This document shows, in pieces, positions 5,882-13,437 of a stretch of 13,437 nucleotides of DNA. The notes beneath the pieces are model-generated. The model had not been told where the DNA came from, ran no database searches, and saw nothing but the letters and a program-made list of their open reading frames with translations. The stretch is from JBFGWM01 sp041588495 (lineage in GTDB: Bacteria > Pseudomonadota > Gammaproteobacteria > Pseudomonadales > JBFGWM01). Location: NCBI GenBank assembly GCA_041588495.1, contig JBFGWM010000053.1:1-13437 (forward strand), in the 5' to 3' direction. The position numbers and the translations under genes are program-made. Numbering within the stretch: the first letter of the stretch is position 1; every line of letters starts with the position of its first letter.

Positions 5882-7081
5882 ATGTCCGAGCAGCATCCAG
5901 GGATCAATCCGGGGCCGTCCGAGCCGGTCTCCGGGCGTGCCCGGGCGATCCAGCCATTCCGGGTCATGGCCCTGCTGGCGCGGGCGCGGGAACTCGAGGC
6001 CGCCGGTCACGATATCGTGCACATGGAGGTCGGCGAGCCGGATTTCGCGACGCCGGAGCCGATATTGCGGGCGGGGCGGGAAGCCCTGGACCGGGGCGCC
6101 ACGCACTACACCCCCGCCACCGGATTACCGGAACTGCGGGAGGCCATCGCCGGCTGGTACAAGTCCCGCTACGGACTCGCGGTCGATCCGCGGCGCATTG
6201 TCATCACCCCGGGGGCATCCGGAGCACTGCTGCTGGCCAGTTGCTGTCTCGTTGAACCCGGTGACCGCGTGTTGCTTGCTGACCCCGGTTATCCCTGCAA
6301 CCGGAATTTCGTGCGTGCTTTCGATGGCGAACCGGTGATGGTGCCGGTGGAGCCCGGTTCAGGTTACCAGTTGACGCCCGCGCAAGTGGAGTCGGCCTGG
6401 ACCCCGGGGACCCGGGGTGTGCTGCTGGCCTCGCCCTCGAATCCCACCGGGACCCTGGTCGATGCCGGGGACCTGGCGCAGATCCTGGATACGGTCAAAG
6501 AGCGGGGTGGTTATGCGGTGGTGGACGAAATCTACCATGGCCTGACCTACGGTGCCGCTGAGCGGAGCGCCCTCGAGTTCAGTGACGACGTGTTCGTGAT
6601 CAACAGTTTTTCCAAGTATTTCGGCATGACCGGCTGGCGGCTAGGGTGGATGGTCGCGCCCGGGTGGGCGGTGGACACCCTGGACCGGCTGGCGCAGAAC
6701 CTGTACATCGCCGCGCCCACCGTGGCCCAGCACGCGGCGTTGGCGGCCTTCGCTCCGGACACCCTGGCCATCCTGGAATCCCGTCGCGGGGAGTTCATGC
6801 GGCGCCGCGACTTCCTGCTTCCGGCCCTGCGTGAACTCGGCTTCGCCATTGCCGCCCCGCCCCAGGGTGCGTTCTACCTGTATGCGGATATCTCCGGGTT
6901 CGGTGTCGGCTCGGAGGAACTTTGCCGGCGCCTGCTCGACGAACACGGCGTGGCGGTGACCCCCGGCCTCGATTTCGGGAGCCACCGCGCGGAATCCCAC
7001 GTGCGCTTTGCCTACACCACATCGCTGGAGCGGCTCGCCACCGGGGTCGACCGGATGCGCGAGGCCTTGCGCGCGGGGTGA
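5882..7081 (+). CDS. class I/II PLP-dependent aminotransferase
   Basis: This is a 399-residue fold-type I aminotransferase of the AspC/AlaA-like group. It has HMEVGEPDF (48-56) at the substrate pocket, SPSNPTG with N187 contacting the cofactor, DEIYHGL with D215 and Y218 at the pyridine ring, and the Schiff-base lysine K245 in NSFSKYFGMTGWRLGW. The C-terminal HVRFAYTT carries the arginine that should bind the substrate carboxylate. The amino-acid substrate cannot be read from sequence. The start at 5882 (MSEQHPG) has GGGGA about 7 bases upstream; ATG 5828 or further upstream in frame is less likely because the added residues are not family-like. An aminotransferase divergent from or next to dksA is also found in Pseudomonas, from memory. 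It shares a GTGA overlap with sfsA, so the two form an operon. Confidence 0.93.
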   Translation: MSEQHPGINPGPSEPVSGRARAIQPFRVMALLARARELEAAGHDIVHMEVGEPDFATPEPILRAGREALDRGATHYTPATGLPELREAIAGWYKSRYGLAVDPRRIVITPGASGALLLASCCLVEPGDRVLLADPGYPCNRNFVRAFDGEPVMVPVEPGSGYQLTPAQVESAWTPGTRGVLLASPSNPTGTLVDAGDLAQILDTVKERGGYAVVDEIYHGLTYGAAERSALEFSDDVFVINSFSKYFGMTGWRLGWMVAPGWAVDTLDRLAQNLYIAAPTVAQHAALAAFAPDTLAILESRRGEFMRRRDFLLPALRELGFAIAAPPQGAFYLYADISGFGVGSEELCRRLLDEHGVAVTPGLDFGSHRAESHVRFAYTTSLERLATGVDRMREALRAG

Positions 7082-7812
7082 GGTTCACGGACCCGCTTGA
7101 GCGCACCACCCTGGTACGCCGCTACAAGCGTTTCCTGGCCGACGTGCGCACTGCCGACGGTCGGGAACTGACGGTCTTCTGTCCCAATACCGGGTCCATG
7201 CGCAACTGCGTGTATCCGGGGTACCCGGCCTGGCTTTCCCGCTCCGATCGCCCCGGACGTAAGTACCCACATACCTGGGAGATTGCCGAGGATGCCGATG
7301 GCCATCGCATCGGGATCAATACCGGGCGCGCCAATTCCCTGGTCGCCGAGGCGCTGCGCGACGGTGTCATCGGGGGGCTCGACAACTACCCGGAAATTCG
7401 TGCCGAGCAGTCGTTCGGTCGCGAGGGCAGCCGGGTCGACTTCCTGCTGCAGGGCGACGGCGCCCCGTGTTATGTCGAGGTCAAGAGTGTCACGCTTCAC
7501 GAGGGCGAAGGGAGGGGTTTCTTCCCCGACGCGGTCACAGCACGCGGCCTGAAGCACCTTCGCGAGCTGGTTCACGTGCGGGAGTCGGGTGCCCGGGCAG
7601 TGCTCGTGTTCTGCGTGCAGCATTCGGCGATCCGTAGTGTGGCGCCCGCCGATCATATCGATCCCCGTTACGGCGAGGCGTTGCGGTACGCCGTGAATTC
7701 AGGTGTCGAGGTGATTGCCCTTGCGGCCTGCCCGGACCCCGCGGGGTACGCGATCGGCGAGTATCTGCCGGTGCACCTGGATGCTGCTCAGTCCGGGACC
7801 AGCCAGACGTAG
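7078..7812 (+). CDS. sfsA: SfsA family DNA/RNA nuclease-like protein (sugar fermentation stimulation protein)
   Basis: The 244-residue length matches the family. E. coli SfsA was named for raising maltose metabolism and binds DNA, but its biochemical role is poorly defined. The start is a GTG at 7078 that overlaps the aminotransferase stop (GTGA), giving VRFTDPLERTTLVRRYKRF, the family N-terminus. Visible hallmarks are PNTGSM (36-41), GINTGRANSLVAEAL, and a PD-(D/E)xK-like core of D121 (RVDFLL), E134 and K136 (YVEVKSVTL), followed by FPDAVTARGLKHLRELV. In many gammaproteobacteria sfsA sits beside dksA, as it nearly does here. Its last 25 bases overlap the 3' end of the opposing Rieske gene. 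The family is sure; the function is not. Confidence 0.93.
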   Translation: MRFTDPLERTTLVRRYKRFLADVRTADGRELTVFCPNTGSMRNCVYPGYPAWLSRSDRPGRKYPHTWEIAEDADGHRIGINTGRANSLVAEALRDGVIGGLDNYPEIRAEQSFGREGSRVDFLLQGDGAPCYVEVKSVTLHEGEGRGFFPDAVTARGLKHLRELVHVRESGARAVLVFCVQHSAIRSVAPADHIDPRYGEALRYAVNSGVEVIALAACPDPAGYAIGEYLPVHLDAAQSGTSQT

Positions 7813-8123
7813 CCGTCGCGGATTTCGATGCGCGCGGGCTGCAAACCTTGTCCGCGGCAGGGGCCATGCACGCAAAGGCCGTTGTCGGGATCGAAAACCG
7901 CGCCGTGGTTGGCGCAGATCACGTATTCGCCGTGCCCATCGAGGAACTCGTCGGGCCGCCACTCGAGTTCCAGCCCCTGGTGGGGACACCGGTTGTGATA
8001 GGCACGCAACGCGCCCCCTGGCGTGCGCAGCAGGAACACCGTGTAGTCCGGTCCCGCGAACCCGCGGCTTTGTCCGGGACCGACCGTGGACAACTCGCAG
8101 AGGCAGATGGGGGAGGTACGCAA
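7788..8123 (-). CDS. small Rieske [2Fe-2S] ferredoxin-like protein
   Basis: A single-domain Rieske protein of about 111 residues if started at the TTG at 8123. Cluster ligands are all present: C46-P-H48 in NRCPHQGLELEW and C70-A-N-H73 in VICANHGAVFDP, followed by NGLCVHGPC, where C84 and C89 are extra cysteines common in this soluble subfamily. No signal peptide or membrane segment is seen, so it is probably cytoplasmic. The start is uncertain: the frame stays open to 8312, but that overlaps the kinase gene and looks like shadow sequence. TTG 8123 yields RTSPICLCEL, which matches the N-terminal RLCxL pattern of related proteins, but no clear Shine-Dalgarno precedes it. It begins 16 bases after the kinase stop, so it is likely cotranscribed. 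The electron partner is unknown. Confidence 0.85.
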   Translation of the reverse strand: MRTSPICLCELSTVGPGQSRGFAGPDYTVFLLRTPGGALRAYHNRCPHQGLELEWRPDEFLDGHGEYVICANHGAVFDPDNGLCVHGPCRGQGLQPARIEIRDGYVWLVPD

Positions 8124-8139
8124 GGGTACGAACCAGTAT

Positions 8140-10692
8140 TCAGGCCGACTCCTCGGCCGGTTCCTCGGCATTGATTGCCGGTTGCAGCGCGGGGAGCACC
8201 ACGGTGAAGGTCGCACCCTCACCCGGTGCGGAGCGGGCGCTGATCGAACCCCGGTGACGTTCCACGATCTTGCGACAGATCGACAGGCCGACGCCGCTGC
8301 CGACGTATTCATCCTTGCCGTGGAGCCGGGTGAACACGCCGAAAATCCGCTCCGCGTACTCCTCCTTGAAGCCGATCCCGTTGTCCTTCACGTGCAGTGC
8401 GTAGGTCATCACCGTGCCGTCCCCGGAAACCTCGGCGGGTTCGGCCCAGACTTTTACCAGCGGCTTGGCGCCGTGCGCGACGTACTTGACCGCGTTGCCG
8501 ACCAGGTTCTGGAAAAGTTGACGCATTTGTACCGGGTCGGCGTCGAGTACGGGAAGCGGTTCCGACTCGATCCGCGCGTGGCGGTCGGCGATCGCGATTT
8601 CGAGGTCCTCGAGTACCTCGTGCAGCACAGTGTTGAGATCGACGCGGGAGAAAGGACGCCCGCGCGTGGTCACCCGCGACAGGGCAAGCAGTGACTCGAT
8701 CAGGGACGACATGCGGTCCGCCGCGCTCACCATGCGCTCCAGGTAACCGACAGTCTTCTCGTCGAGGGTCTCGGCCTTGGTCTTTAGGATCAGGGAGCCG
8801 AAACGCTGCACCTTGCGCAGGGGCTCCTGCAGGTCGTGCGAGGCCGCCCGGGTGAAGCTGTCCAGTTCGCGGTTGCTGGCCTCGAGCTGCTTCGCGTACA
8901 TCTGCAGCTTCTGCTCCGCCTCCTTGCGGTGCGAGATGTCGCGAACCACGATCATGGCTCCTCCCGCATGCTTCACCGTCCGGCGCAGCGGACGGCCGGA
9001 AACCTCGATGTAGAGACCGCGTGGGTGGAGGTCATTGCGAACCAGCAACTCCAGGTTCTCAAAGGACTCTCCGTGCAGGGCGCGATTGAGGGGCAGCTCA
9101 CCCGGTGGCAGGGGCTCGCCCGTGTCGGGGTAACAGATCCCGTGGGAGTTGGATCCCTCTGTGACCTCTCGAACGCTCGAAATGGAGCCGAACATGCGCT
9201 CCGCCGCACTGTTGGTGAGCACCTGGTCTTCCTCCGCGGTGGTCACGATCAGGCCCTCGCCCATGTTCTGGGTGATGGCCTGGAGCAGGTTCTTCTGGTC
9301 ACGCACGGCCTGTTCGACGAGCTTGCGCTGGGTGATGTCGGAAACCACCGCGATGTAATAGGTTTCCTTGTCGATACTCATGGGGCTGATCCCCAGGTGG
9401 AGATACAGGTCGATCCCCGCGCTGTCCCGGGCCGTGATCTCGCGGATGCCCTGGATCAGCAGGGTGCCCTGGGCTGCGCCGGGAAACAGGTGACTGAAAT
9501 CCACGCCCTGCAATTCCGAGTCTGCGTAGCCGAAGATCCTTGCCGCGGCGGGATTGGCGAGCTGGACCCGGCCCAGGGAATCGAGAAGCATGATGCCGTT
9601 GGTTGCCGACTCGAGGATGCTGCGGATGCGGATCTCGCTCTCCTCGAGTTCGCGGGTGCGTGCGGCGACCAGTCGACGCACCTCGTCCTCCCGGGTCAGC
9701 CCGGCGTACTGGTAGGCCACCAGGATCATGGTCAGTGCCAGGCAGCCGGCCAGCAACACGTAGGGTTGCCAACCCGCCTGTCCATAGAAGAGTTCCGGCT
9801 CCGGGTAACTGACGATCGACCAGGTGCGGCCGCCGAAACGGATGGTGCCGCGGTGCGCCAGGTCGGTGCCGTCGAAATCCGACACCTTGTCGTCAGTGCT
9901 GTGCAGGAACTGCTCATGGCCCGCCGTGACATCCAGGATCGTGGTGTGAATCGGGGCTTCCTCCTGGCGGGACAGGTAGAGCGCCGTCTCCATCAGCGTT
10001 TTGACCCGCAGCACGACCGAGGTGAACCCGAGAATGTTCTGGCGCCGGTCGGCGACGGTACGGATCGGACCCCGGTAAACGGGCTGCACGATGACGATAC
10101 CGGGCGCCCCGCCGATCTCCTGGGCCAGGGAGACCGGCGCCGAGGTCTGCAGGAGCGCGGTGTCACGGGCCATTTCCAGGGTCCGGCGCCGCTCGTCCTG
10201 GGATAACTGGTCCAGGCCGAACGCCGTCGCGTTTACCGCGAAGGGCTCGATGTACAGGATCGGGTAGTAGTCTTCCCGTTCGGCGGCACGCACCGGCACA
10301 CCGTCGTCGTTGAATTCGATGATCCCGAATTTCGGATAGCCGCTGTCGCGCAGCGCGCTTTCCAGGACCTCGCGGTTGTTGCGGGTGACGCGGGGCGCCC
10401 ACTCGATGGCCTGGATCGAGGTGTTGCGTCGGTGGAGGGTGCGTGCAAAGACCTCGAACTCGTCCCGGGTGACCACCTGGGAAGCATCGAACAGGCCCTT
10501 GGTGCTGACCGCGACTTCCTGGGAAAGCCGGATCTGCTGTTCCAGTGCCCCGAAGCGGGCTTCCGCGAACTGTCTGAACTGGGTGGCGATGTCCGCTTCC
10601 AGGCTGAGGCGCGCGAGGTAAAAAACGAACGCCGAGACGGTGACGCCGGTGATCAGGATGATCGTCAGGGGCAGCGCCGCCGTGCGTCTCAC
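8140..10692 (-). CDS. CHASE-PAS-PAS sensor histidine kinase
   Basis: This is an 850-residue membrane kinase. A first membrane helix (about 7-27) is followed by a large periplasmic CHASE-type domain (about 40-305, with AIEWAPRV and YYPILYIEPF typical of the fold) and a second helix (about 309-329). Two PAS domains follow (about 352-460 and 465-590, ending SDITQRKLVEQ and RDISHRKEAEQ). The dimerisation domain has the phospho-acceptor H619 in SHDLQEPLRKVQ. The ATPase domain has N733 (NLVGNAVKY), DNGIGF (770-775) and GSGVGLS (798-804). The transmitter resembles the phytochrome-like HisKA group. No receiver or phosphotransfer domain is attached and no response regulator is adjacent. The GTG start at 10692 overlaps the stop of the upstream BMP-protein gene (GTGA), which strongly suggests coupled expression and a shared pathway. 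The ligand of the CHASE domain is unknown. Confidence 0.93.
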   Translation of the reverse strand: MRRTAALPLTIILITGVTVSAFVFYLARLSLEADIATQFRQFAEARFGALEQQIRLSQEVAVSTKGLFDASQVVTRDEFEVFARTLHRRNTSIQAIEWAPRVTRNNREVLESALRDSGYPKFGIIEFNDDGVPVRAAEREDYYPILYIEPFAVNATAFGLDQLSQDERRRTLEMARDTALLQTSAPVSLAQEIGGAPGIVIVQPVYRGPIRTVADRRQNILGFTSVVLRVKTLMETALYLSRQEEAPIHTTILDVTAGHEQFLHSTDDKVSDFDGTDLAHRGTIRFGGRTWSIVSYPEPELFYGQAGWQPYVLLAGCLALTMILVAYQYAGLTREDEVRRLVAARTRELEESEIRIRSILESATNGIMLLDSLGRVQLANPAAARIFGYADSELQGVDFSHLFPGAAQGTLLIQGIREITARDSAGIDLYLHLGISPMSIDKETYYIAVVSDITQRKLVEQAVRDQKNLLQAITQNMGEGLIVTTAEEDQVLTNSAAERMFGSISSVREVTEGSNSHGICYPDTGEPLPPGELPLNRALHGESFENLELLVRNDLHPRGLYIEVSGRPLRRTVKHAGGAMIVVRDISHRKEAEQKLQMYAKQLEASNRELDSFTRAASHDLQEPLRKVQRFGSLILKTKAETLDEKTVGYLERMVSAADRMSSLIESLLALSRVTTRGRPFSRVDLNTVLHEVLEDLEIAIADRHARIESEPLPVLDADPVQMRQLFQNLVGNAVKYVAHGAKPLVKVWAEPAEVSGDGTVMTYALHVKDNGIGFKEEYAERIFGVFTRLHGKDEYVGSGVGLSICRKIVERHRGSISARSAPGEGATFTVVLPALQPAINAEEPAEESA

Positions 10693-11789
10693 GCTTCCAC
10701 CCCCTCAACGAACCAGTTGGTGGTCTCCAGCCAGGGATCGTCGTGGGGTCGCCGCAAACCGGCGGGAATGATGACCTCGCCCGCGTTGTCGCGAATCAGG
10801 CCGGAGTAGACGTGAAAATTTCCGTGCATCATGCGGGACAGGACGTCGTTGACCTGGAGGCGGGCCTCGCCGCTGACCTCATCGCTCACCGGGGACAGGA
10901 CGATGGTCCCGTCGCGCAGGCTGCCGCGCCGCATCCGCGGCCAGGTGCGCCCGGACTGCAGGCGCTCGATGTAGTCCCGGCACATGGGATACCAGTTCCA
11001 CTCGACGCTCGTGAGATAGCGGGTGGGTGCCAGGCGCGACTGGTTGGAATGGTAGCCGATGGCATAGGCGCCGCGTGCCTCGCAGGTGGACACCACGGCG
11101 CGCGGGCTGTCGACGTGGCATGCGATCACGTCCGCGCCGTCGTCCACGAGCTCGTTGGCCATTGCCGCCTCCACCGTGGGCAGGTACCACTCGCCGGTGA
11201 AACGCACCATGGTGCGCATCCCGGGCGCAACCAGGCGCGCACCCATCGTGAACGCGTTGATGTTACGGCGTGCGTGGGGAATGTCCTTGGCGGCGACGAA
11301 CCCGAGTTTTGACGTCTTGGAGGCGTGCGCGGCGATGATCCCGGCCAGGAACAGCCCGTCGTCGACGTAGCCGAAGTAGGCGCTGACATTGGCCGGGTGG
11401 CCGGGTTGGATCAGCCCGCCCGTATGAAAAAAACTGACCGCGGGGTGTTGCCTTGCCACTTCCAGCACGTAGGGGAAATAGCCGTAGGAGGTCGGGAACA
11501 GGGCCTGAACCCCCGACTCCGCGATCATGCGTTCCATGACCGCGACCACGGACTCGTCTTCAGGAACGTTTTCCTCCTCGACGAGTTCGATCAGGCCTCG
11601 TTCCTGCAGGTGAACCGCGGCCCGGGCATGGGCCTCGTTATAGCCGAGATCCTGGCGCGATCCGACGTAGATGAAACCGGCCCGCACCGGGTCTGGCGCC
11701 TTGCGGCGGGCTTTTCTCCACACGAGGTGGGCACCGGCGGCGCCAAGCCCCAGGCCCGCCAGGGAAGCCAGCAGGGTGCGCCGTTCCAC
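10689..11789 (-). CDS. BMP/PnrA-family periplasmic binding protein, copy 2
   Basis: This 366-residue protein belongs to the basic membrane protein (BMP, PnrA/Med-like) family, whose characterised members bind purine nucleosides or act as receptors. A positively charged start (MERR) and hydrophobic stretch (about 6-24) indicate export; there is no lipobox cysteine, so it is probably membrane-anchored or cleaved rather than a lipoprotein. The binding domain begins at about 37 with GFIYVGSRQDLGYN, the family's opening strand. Further blocks are PTSYGYF, FHTGGLIQPGHPANVS, RRNINAFTMGAR and CHVDSP. It is clearly homologous along its full length to the gene just upstream, a tandem duplication. The start is a GTG at 11789 with weak upstream signals. 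No permease or ATPase gene is nearby, and the following gene is a sensor kinase overlapping by four bases, so a ligand-presenting role is plausible. Confidence 0.85.
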   Translation of the reverse strand: MERRTLLASLAGLGLGAAGAHLVWRKARRKAPDPVRAGFIYVGSRQDLGYNEAHARAAVHLQERGLIELVEEENVPEDESVVAVMERMIAESGVQALFPTSYGYFPYVLEVARQHPAVSFFHTGGLIQPGHPANVSAYFGYVDDGLFLAGIIAAHASKTSKLGFVAAKDIPHARRNINAFTMGARLVAPGMRTMVRFTGEWYLPTVEAAMANELVDDGADVIACHVDSPRAVVSTCEARGAYAIGYHSNQSRLAPTRYLTSVEWNWYPMCRDYIERLQSGRTWPRMRRGSLRDGTIVLSPVSDEVSGEARLQVNDVLSRMMHGNFHVYSGLIRDNAGEVIIPAGLRRPHDDPWLETTNWFVEGVEA

Positions 11790-11814
11790 TATTCCGTGAT
11801 CCGGCGCGTGGCCG

Positions 11815-11829
11815 GCCCGCGAGGCGGGC
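11815..11829 (-). other. hairpin between the two BMP-protein genes
   Basis: GCCCGC-CTC-GCGGGC, a perfect 6-bp GC stem with a 3-base loop, lies in the 92-bp gap between the paralogues, about 25 bases before the second start. There is no T run, so it is not a classic terminator. It could tune the relative expression of the two paralogues; this is inference only. Confidence 0.35.
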
Positions 11830-11881
11830 GGTGAGCCCGGTGTTCAAGGAGTGGGGCTTGCGGCGCCGGCATCTCTGCTCC

Positions 11882-13027
11882 TCACTCGGTAGAAACCCCT
11901 TCGACCATCCAGTCCATGGTCTCGAGCCAGGGATCGTCCTGCTTGCGCCGGGTACCGGCGGGCACCATCACCTCGCCCTGGTTGCTGCGGATCGGGCCGG
12001 TGTAGATATCGAAGCCCCCGGCGGTGAACAGGCGGACCACCTCGTCGATCCTGTGCACGGCCTCCAGGCTGAGTCCCGGGCCGGGCGCGGAGATCTTCAC
12101 GATTCCGTCAGCGATCCCGCCACGGCGCATGGTGGGCCAGGCGCGGCCGCGCAGGTGACGCACCAGGTAATCGTGGTACAGCGGACCCCAGTTCCACTCC
12201 GCCCCGGTGAGATAGCGTGTCGGCGCCAGCGCGGACTGGTCGACGTGGTAGCCGATGCAGAAGATTCCGCTCTCCTCGCAGGTGCGGATGATGGTCGGCG
12301 GGCTGTCGACGTGGCAGGCCATGACGTCGGCGCCGGTGCGGAACAGTTCGACGGCCAGTTTTTTTTCCTGCACGGGATCGTGCCAGGTCCCGGTGAACCG
12401 CGTGTGCACCTGGATGCCCGGGTCGATGCTCCGGGCGCCGAGGGTAAACGAATTGATGTTCCGCACCACCACCGGTATGGGCATGGCGCCGACGAATCCG
12501 AGCCGCCTGGAACGGCTGCTGAATCCGGCGGCGATGCCAGCCAGGAACATGGCCTCGTCGATGTACCCGTAGCAACTGCTGATATTGCGCGGGTGGCCGG
12601 GCAGCGCAAGGCCTCCGGTGTGCAGGAAGTGCACATCAGGGTAGTTTGGCGCGAAGTCAATCAGGTAGGGATCGAAGTAGCCGAACGACGTGGGAAACAC
12701 GAATTCGGCGCCATCGGTCTCGATCATGCGCTTCATGACCCGGACCACGGTTTCGTCTTCGGCGACATTTTCCTCGTGAACCACCCGGATCCAGGGCAGG
12801 CGTTCCAGTTGCCTGGCTGCCGCGGCGTGGGACTGGTTGTATCCCTGGTCGTCCCGGGAGCCGACGTAGATGAAACCGATCGTGATGATGCGCCCCGGAT
12901 CGAAAACCTCGGTTGGCGTTGCGGTTTTTGCCGGGGCGGTGGCAGCCGGGTCGCGGCGGGTGCCCAGGTAGGCGATCCCCGCGCCGGCCGCTGCCAGTCC
13001 AGCAGCAAGAATGAGCCTTCTTTTCAT
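11882..13027 (-). CDS. BMP/PnrA-family periplasmic binding protein, copy 1
   Basis: This 381-residue protein is the first gene of the minus-strand operon. The N-terminus MKRRLILAAGLAAAGAGIAYLG is a signal peptide or anchor with no lipobox cysteine, followed by an Ala/Pro/Thr linker (about 23-42) and a BMP binding domain from about 48 (ITIGFIYVGSRDDQGYN). It shares long blocks with the next gene: EENVAEDETVV, PTSFGYFDPY, FLHTGGLALPGHPRNIS, NINSFTLGAR, ACHVDSPPTI, LAPTRYLTGAEWNWGP, WPTMRRG and a C-terminal DPWLETMDWMVEGV. These lie at equivalent positions, so the two are paralogues of the same architecture. The frame continues upstream to 13132, but ATG 13027 places the charged end and hydrophobic helix correctly. 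The ligand cannot be deduced. It is divergent from the ECF sigma factor gene, with a 194-bp shared upstream region. Confidence 0.86.
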   Translation of the reverse strand: MKRRLILAAGLAAAGAGIAYLGTRRDPAATAPAKTATPTEVFDPGRIITIGFIYVGSRDDQGYNQSHAAAARQLERLPWIRVVHEENVAEDETVVRVMKRMIETDGAEFVFPTSFGYFDPYLIDFAPNYPDVHFLHTGGLALPGHPRNISSCYGYIDEAMFLAGIAAGFSSRSRRLGFVGAMPIPVVVRNINSFTLGARSIDPGIQVHTRFTGTWHDPVQEKKLAVELFRTGADVMACHVDSPPTIIRTCEESGIFCIGYHVDQSALAPTRYLTGAEWNWGPLYHDYLVRHLRGRAWPTMRRGGIADGIVKISAPGPGLSLEAVHRIDEVVRLFTAGGFDIYTGPIRSNQGEVMVPAGTRRKQDDPWLETMDWMVEGVSTE

Positions 13028-13221
13028 ATTTTTGCCAGTCTGGCGCCCATGTCTGCATCCCCGTGGCGGGGCCGGGTAACCCACTGACAAGTCTAACAGA
13101 CTGCCCGGGAACTGAACGTTCGTTTCTGTCAACCGGATCGAGGTTCGTGCGTTGAGAAGGGTAGCAGCGGAAAATTTCGGGAGATTGCCATGGTTCGCTT
13201 GTTTGCGGAGGGCCCGGGTCT
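13028..13221. promoter_or_regulatory. divergent upstream region of the BMP operon and sigma factor gene
   Basis: This 194-bp gap between divergent starts has no gene. It holds the 8-bp palindrome GAACGTTC (13113-13120) with flanking GAAC/GTTC-like repeats, and a TTGACA hexamer on the minus strand (13132-13127) without a matching -10 at normal spacing. The sigma factor gene has a good Shine-Dalgarno, GGAGGG at 13207-13212. I see no promoter that I would call with confidence. Confidence 0.3.
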
Positions 13222-13437
13222 ATGATGAGCCTGGTTTACCGCCTGACCGACGGGGGCTTCGACGAGGTGAAGGAGAACCGGGCCAGGGCGCTGGAGGAGT
13301 TCATGCGCTCGCGGGAATTGCGTGCCCTGCGCATGGCCGAACTCGCCACCGGCAACCGCGATGATGCCCTGGAACTGGTGCAGGACGCGATGTTCGGCCT
13401 GGCGCGCAATTACGGCACCCGTCCGGAAGCGGAGTGG
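13222..13437 (+). CDS. ECF-type RNA polymerase sigma factor, N-terminal part
   Basis: The first 72 codons of a sigma-70-family ECF factor run off the right edge. The visible part covers the start of region 2: FMRSRELRALRMAELATGNRDDALELVQDAMFGLARNYG, in which the RRALRMAxxATGNxDDALDxVQDAM pattern is a familiar signature of proteobacterial ECF factors (helices of regions 2.1 and 2.2 that contact the core enzyme). The first of two adjacent ATG codons, at 13222, has GGAGGG 9 bases upstream. The DNA-binding region 4 and any anti-sigma gene would lie outside the window. It is divergent from the BMP operon; whether it controls it is not known. Confidence 0.85.
   Translation, partial: MMSLVYRLTDGGFDEVKENRARALEEFMRSRELRALRMAELATGNRDDALELVQDAMFGLARNYGTRPEAEW

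Noticed and set aside
8836..10206. 456-residue plus-strand open frame
   Set aside because: Antisense to the histidine kinase, with no start signal or family features.
11831..13087. 418-residue plus-strand open frame
   Set aside because: Antisense to the first BMP gene; His/Asp/Gly-rich composition is that of a shadow frame.
13108..13132. GGAAC as an ECF-type -35 for an autoregulated sigma factor promoter
   Set aside because: No matching -10 at 16-17 bases downstream; GGAAC alone is too short to support a call.

Overview
The window looks like chromosome from a high-GC gammaproteobacterium. Gene families, gene order and a DksA/GluQ-RS/PcnB/FolK cluster all point that way. Most genes lie on the minus strand. 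The order aminotransferase, dksA, gluQ, NtrC-type regulator, sRNA, pcnB, folK matches, from memory, the Pseudomonas cbrAB-crcZ neighbourhood (aminotransferase, dksA, gluQ, cbrA, cbrB, crcZ, pcnB, folK). The main difference is that cbrA is absent: only 135 bp separate gluQ from the regulator gene.

Left block (1-5485, minus strand). Read in the direction of transcription it holds dksA, gluQ (TTG start), a CbrB-like sigma-54 activator, an intergenic region of about 500 bp, pcnB (probable TTG start) and a folK fragment whose TTG start overlaps the pcnB stop. The intergenic region carries an upstream inverted repeat (TGTTACC-N36-GGTAACA), an IHF-like site, a perfect -24/-12 sigma-54 promoter (TGGCAC-N5-TTGC) and a strong intrinsic terminator about 255 nt further on. 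The predicted transcript has two (AAN)4AA tracts, the signature of CrcZ-type decoy RNAs that bind Hfq/Crc. I infer a compact CbrB-CrcZ-like catabolite-control module without its usual kinase. This is the most interesting part of the window.

Centre (5486-7812). A 396-bp divergent region separates dksA from a plus-strand pair, a class I/II PLP aminotransferase and sfsA, coupled by a GTGA overlap. The dksA product carries a roughly 210-residue Lys/Ala-rich histone-H1-like N-terminal extension before a complete DksA core.

Right block (13027-7788, minus strand). Two paralogous BMP-family periplasmic binding proteins, a CHASE-PAS-PAS histidine kinase overlapping the second one by GTGA, and a small Rieske 2Fe-2S protein form a probable four-gene operon. 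No transporter permease or ATPase and no response regulator are present, so the set looks like a sensory rather than an uptake module. Its 3' end overlaps sfsA tail to tail. Divergent from the first BMP gene, the N-terminus of an ECF-type sigma factor runs off the right edge.

I see no tRNA, rRNA, CRISPR array or insertion sequence.
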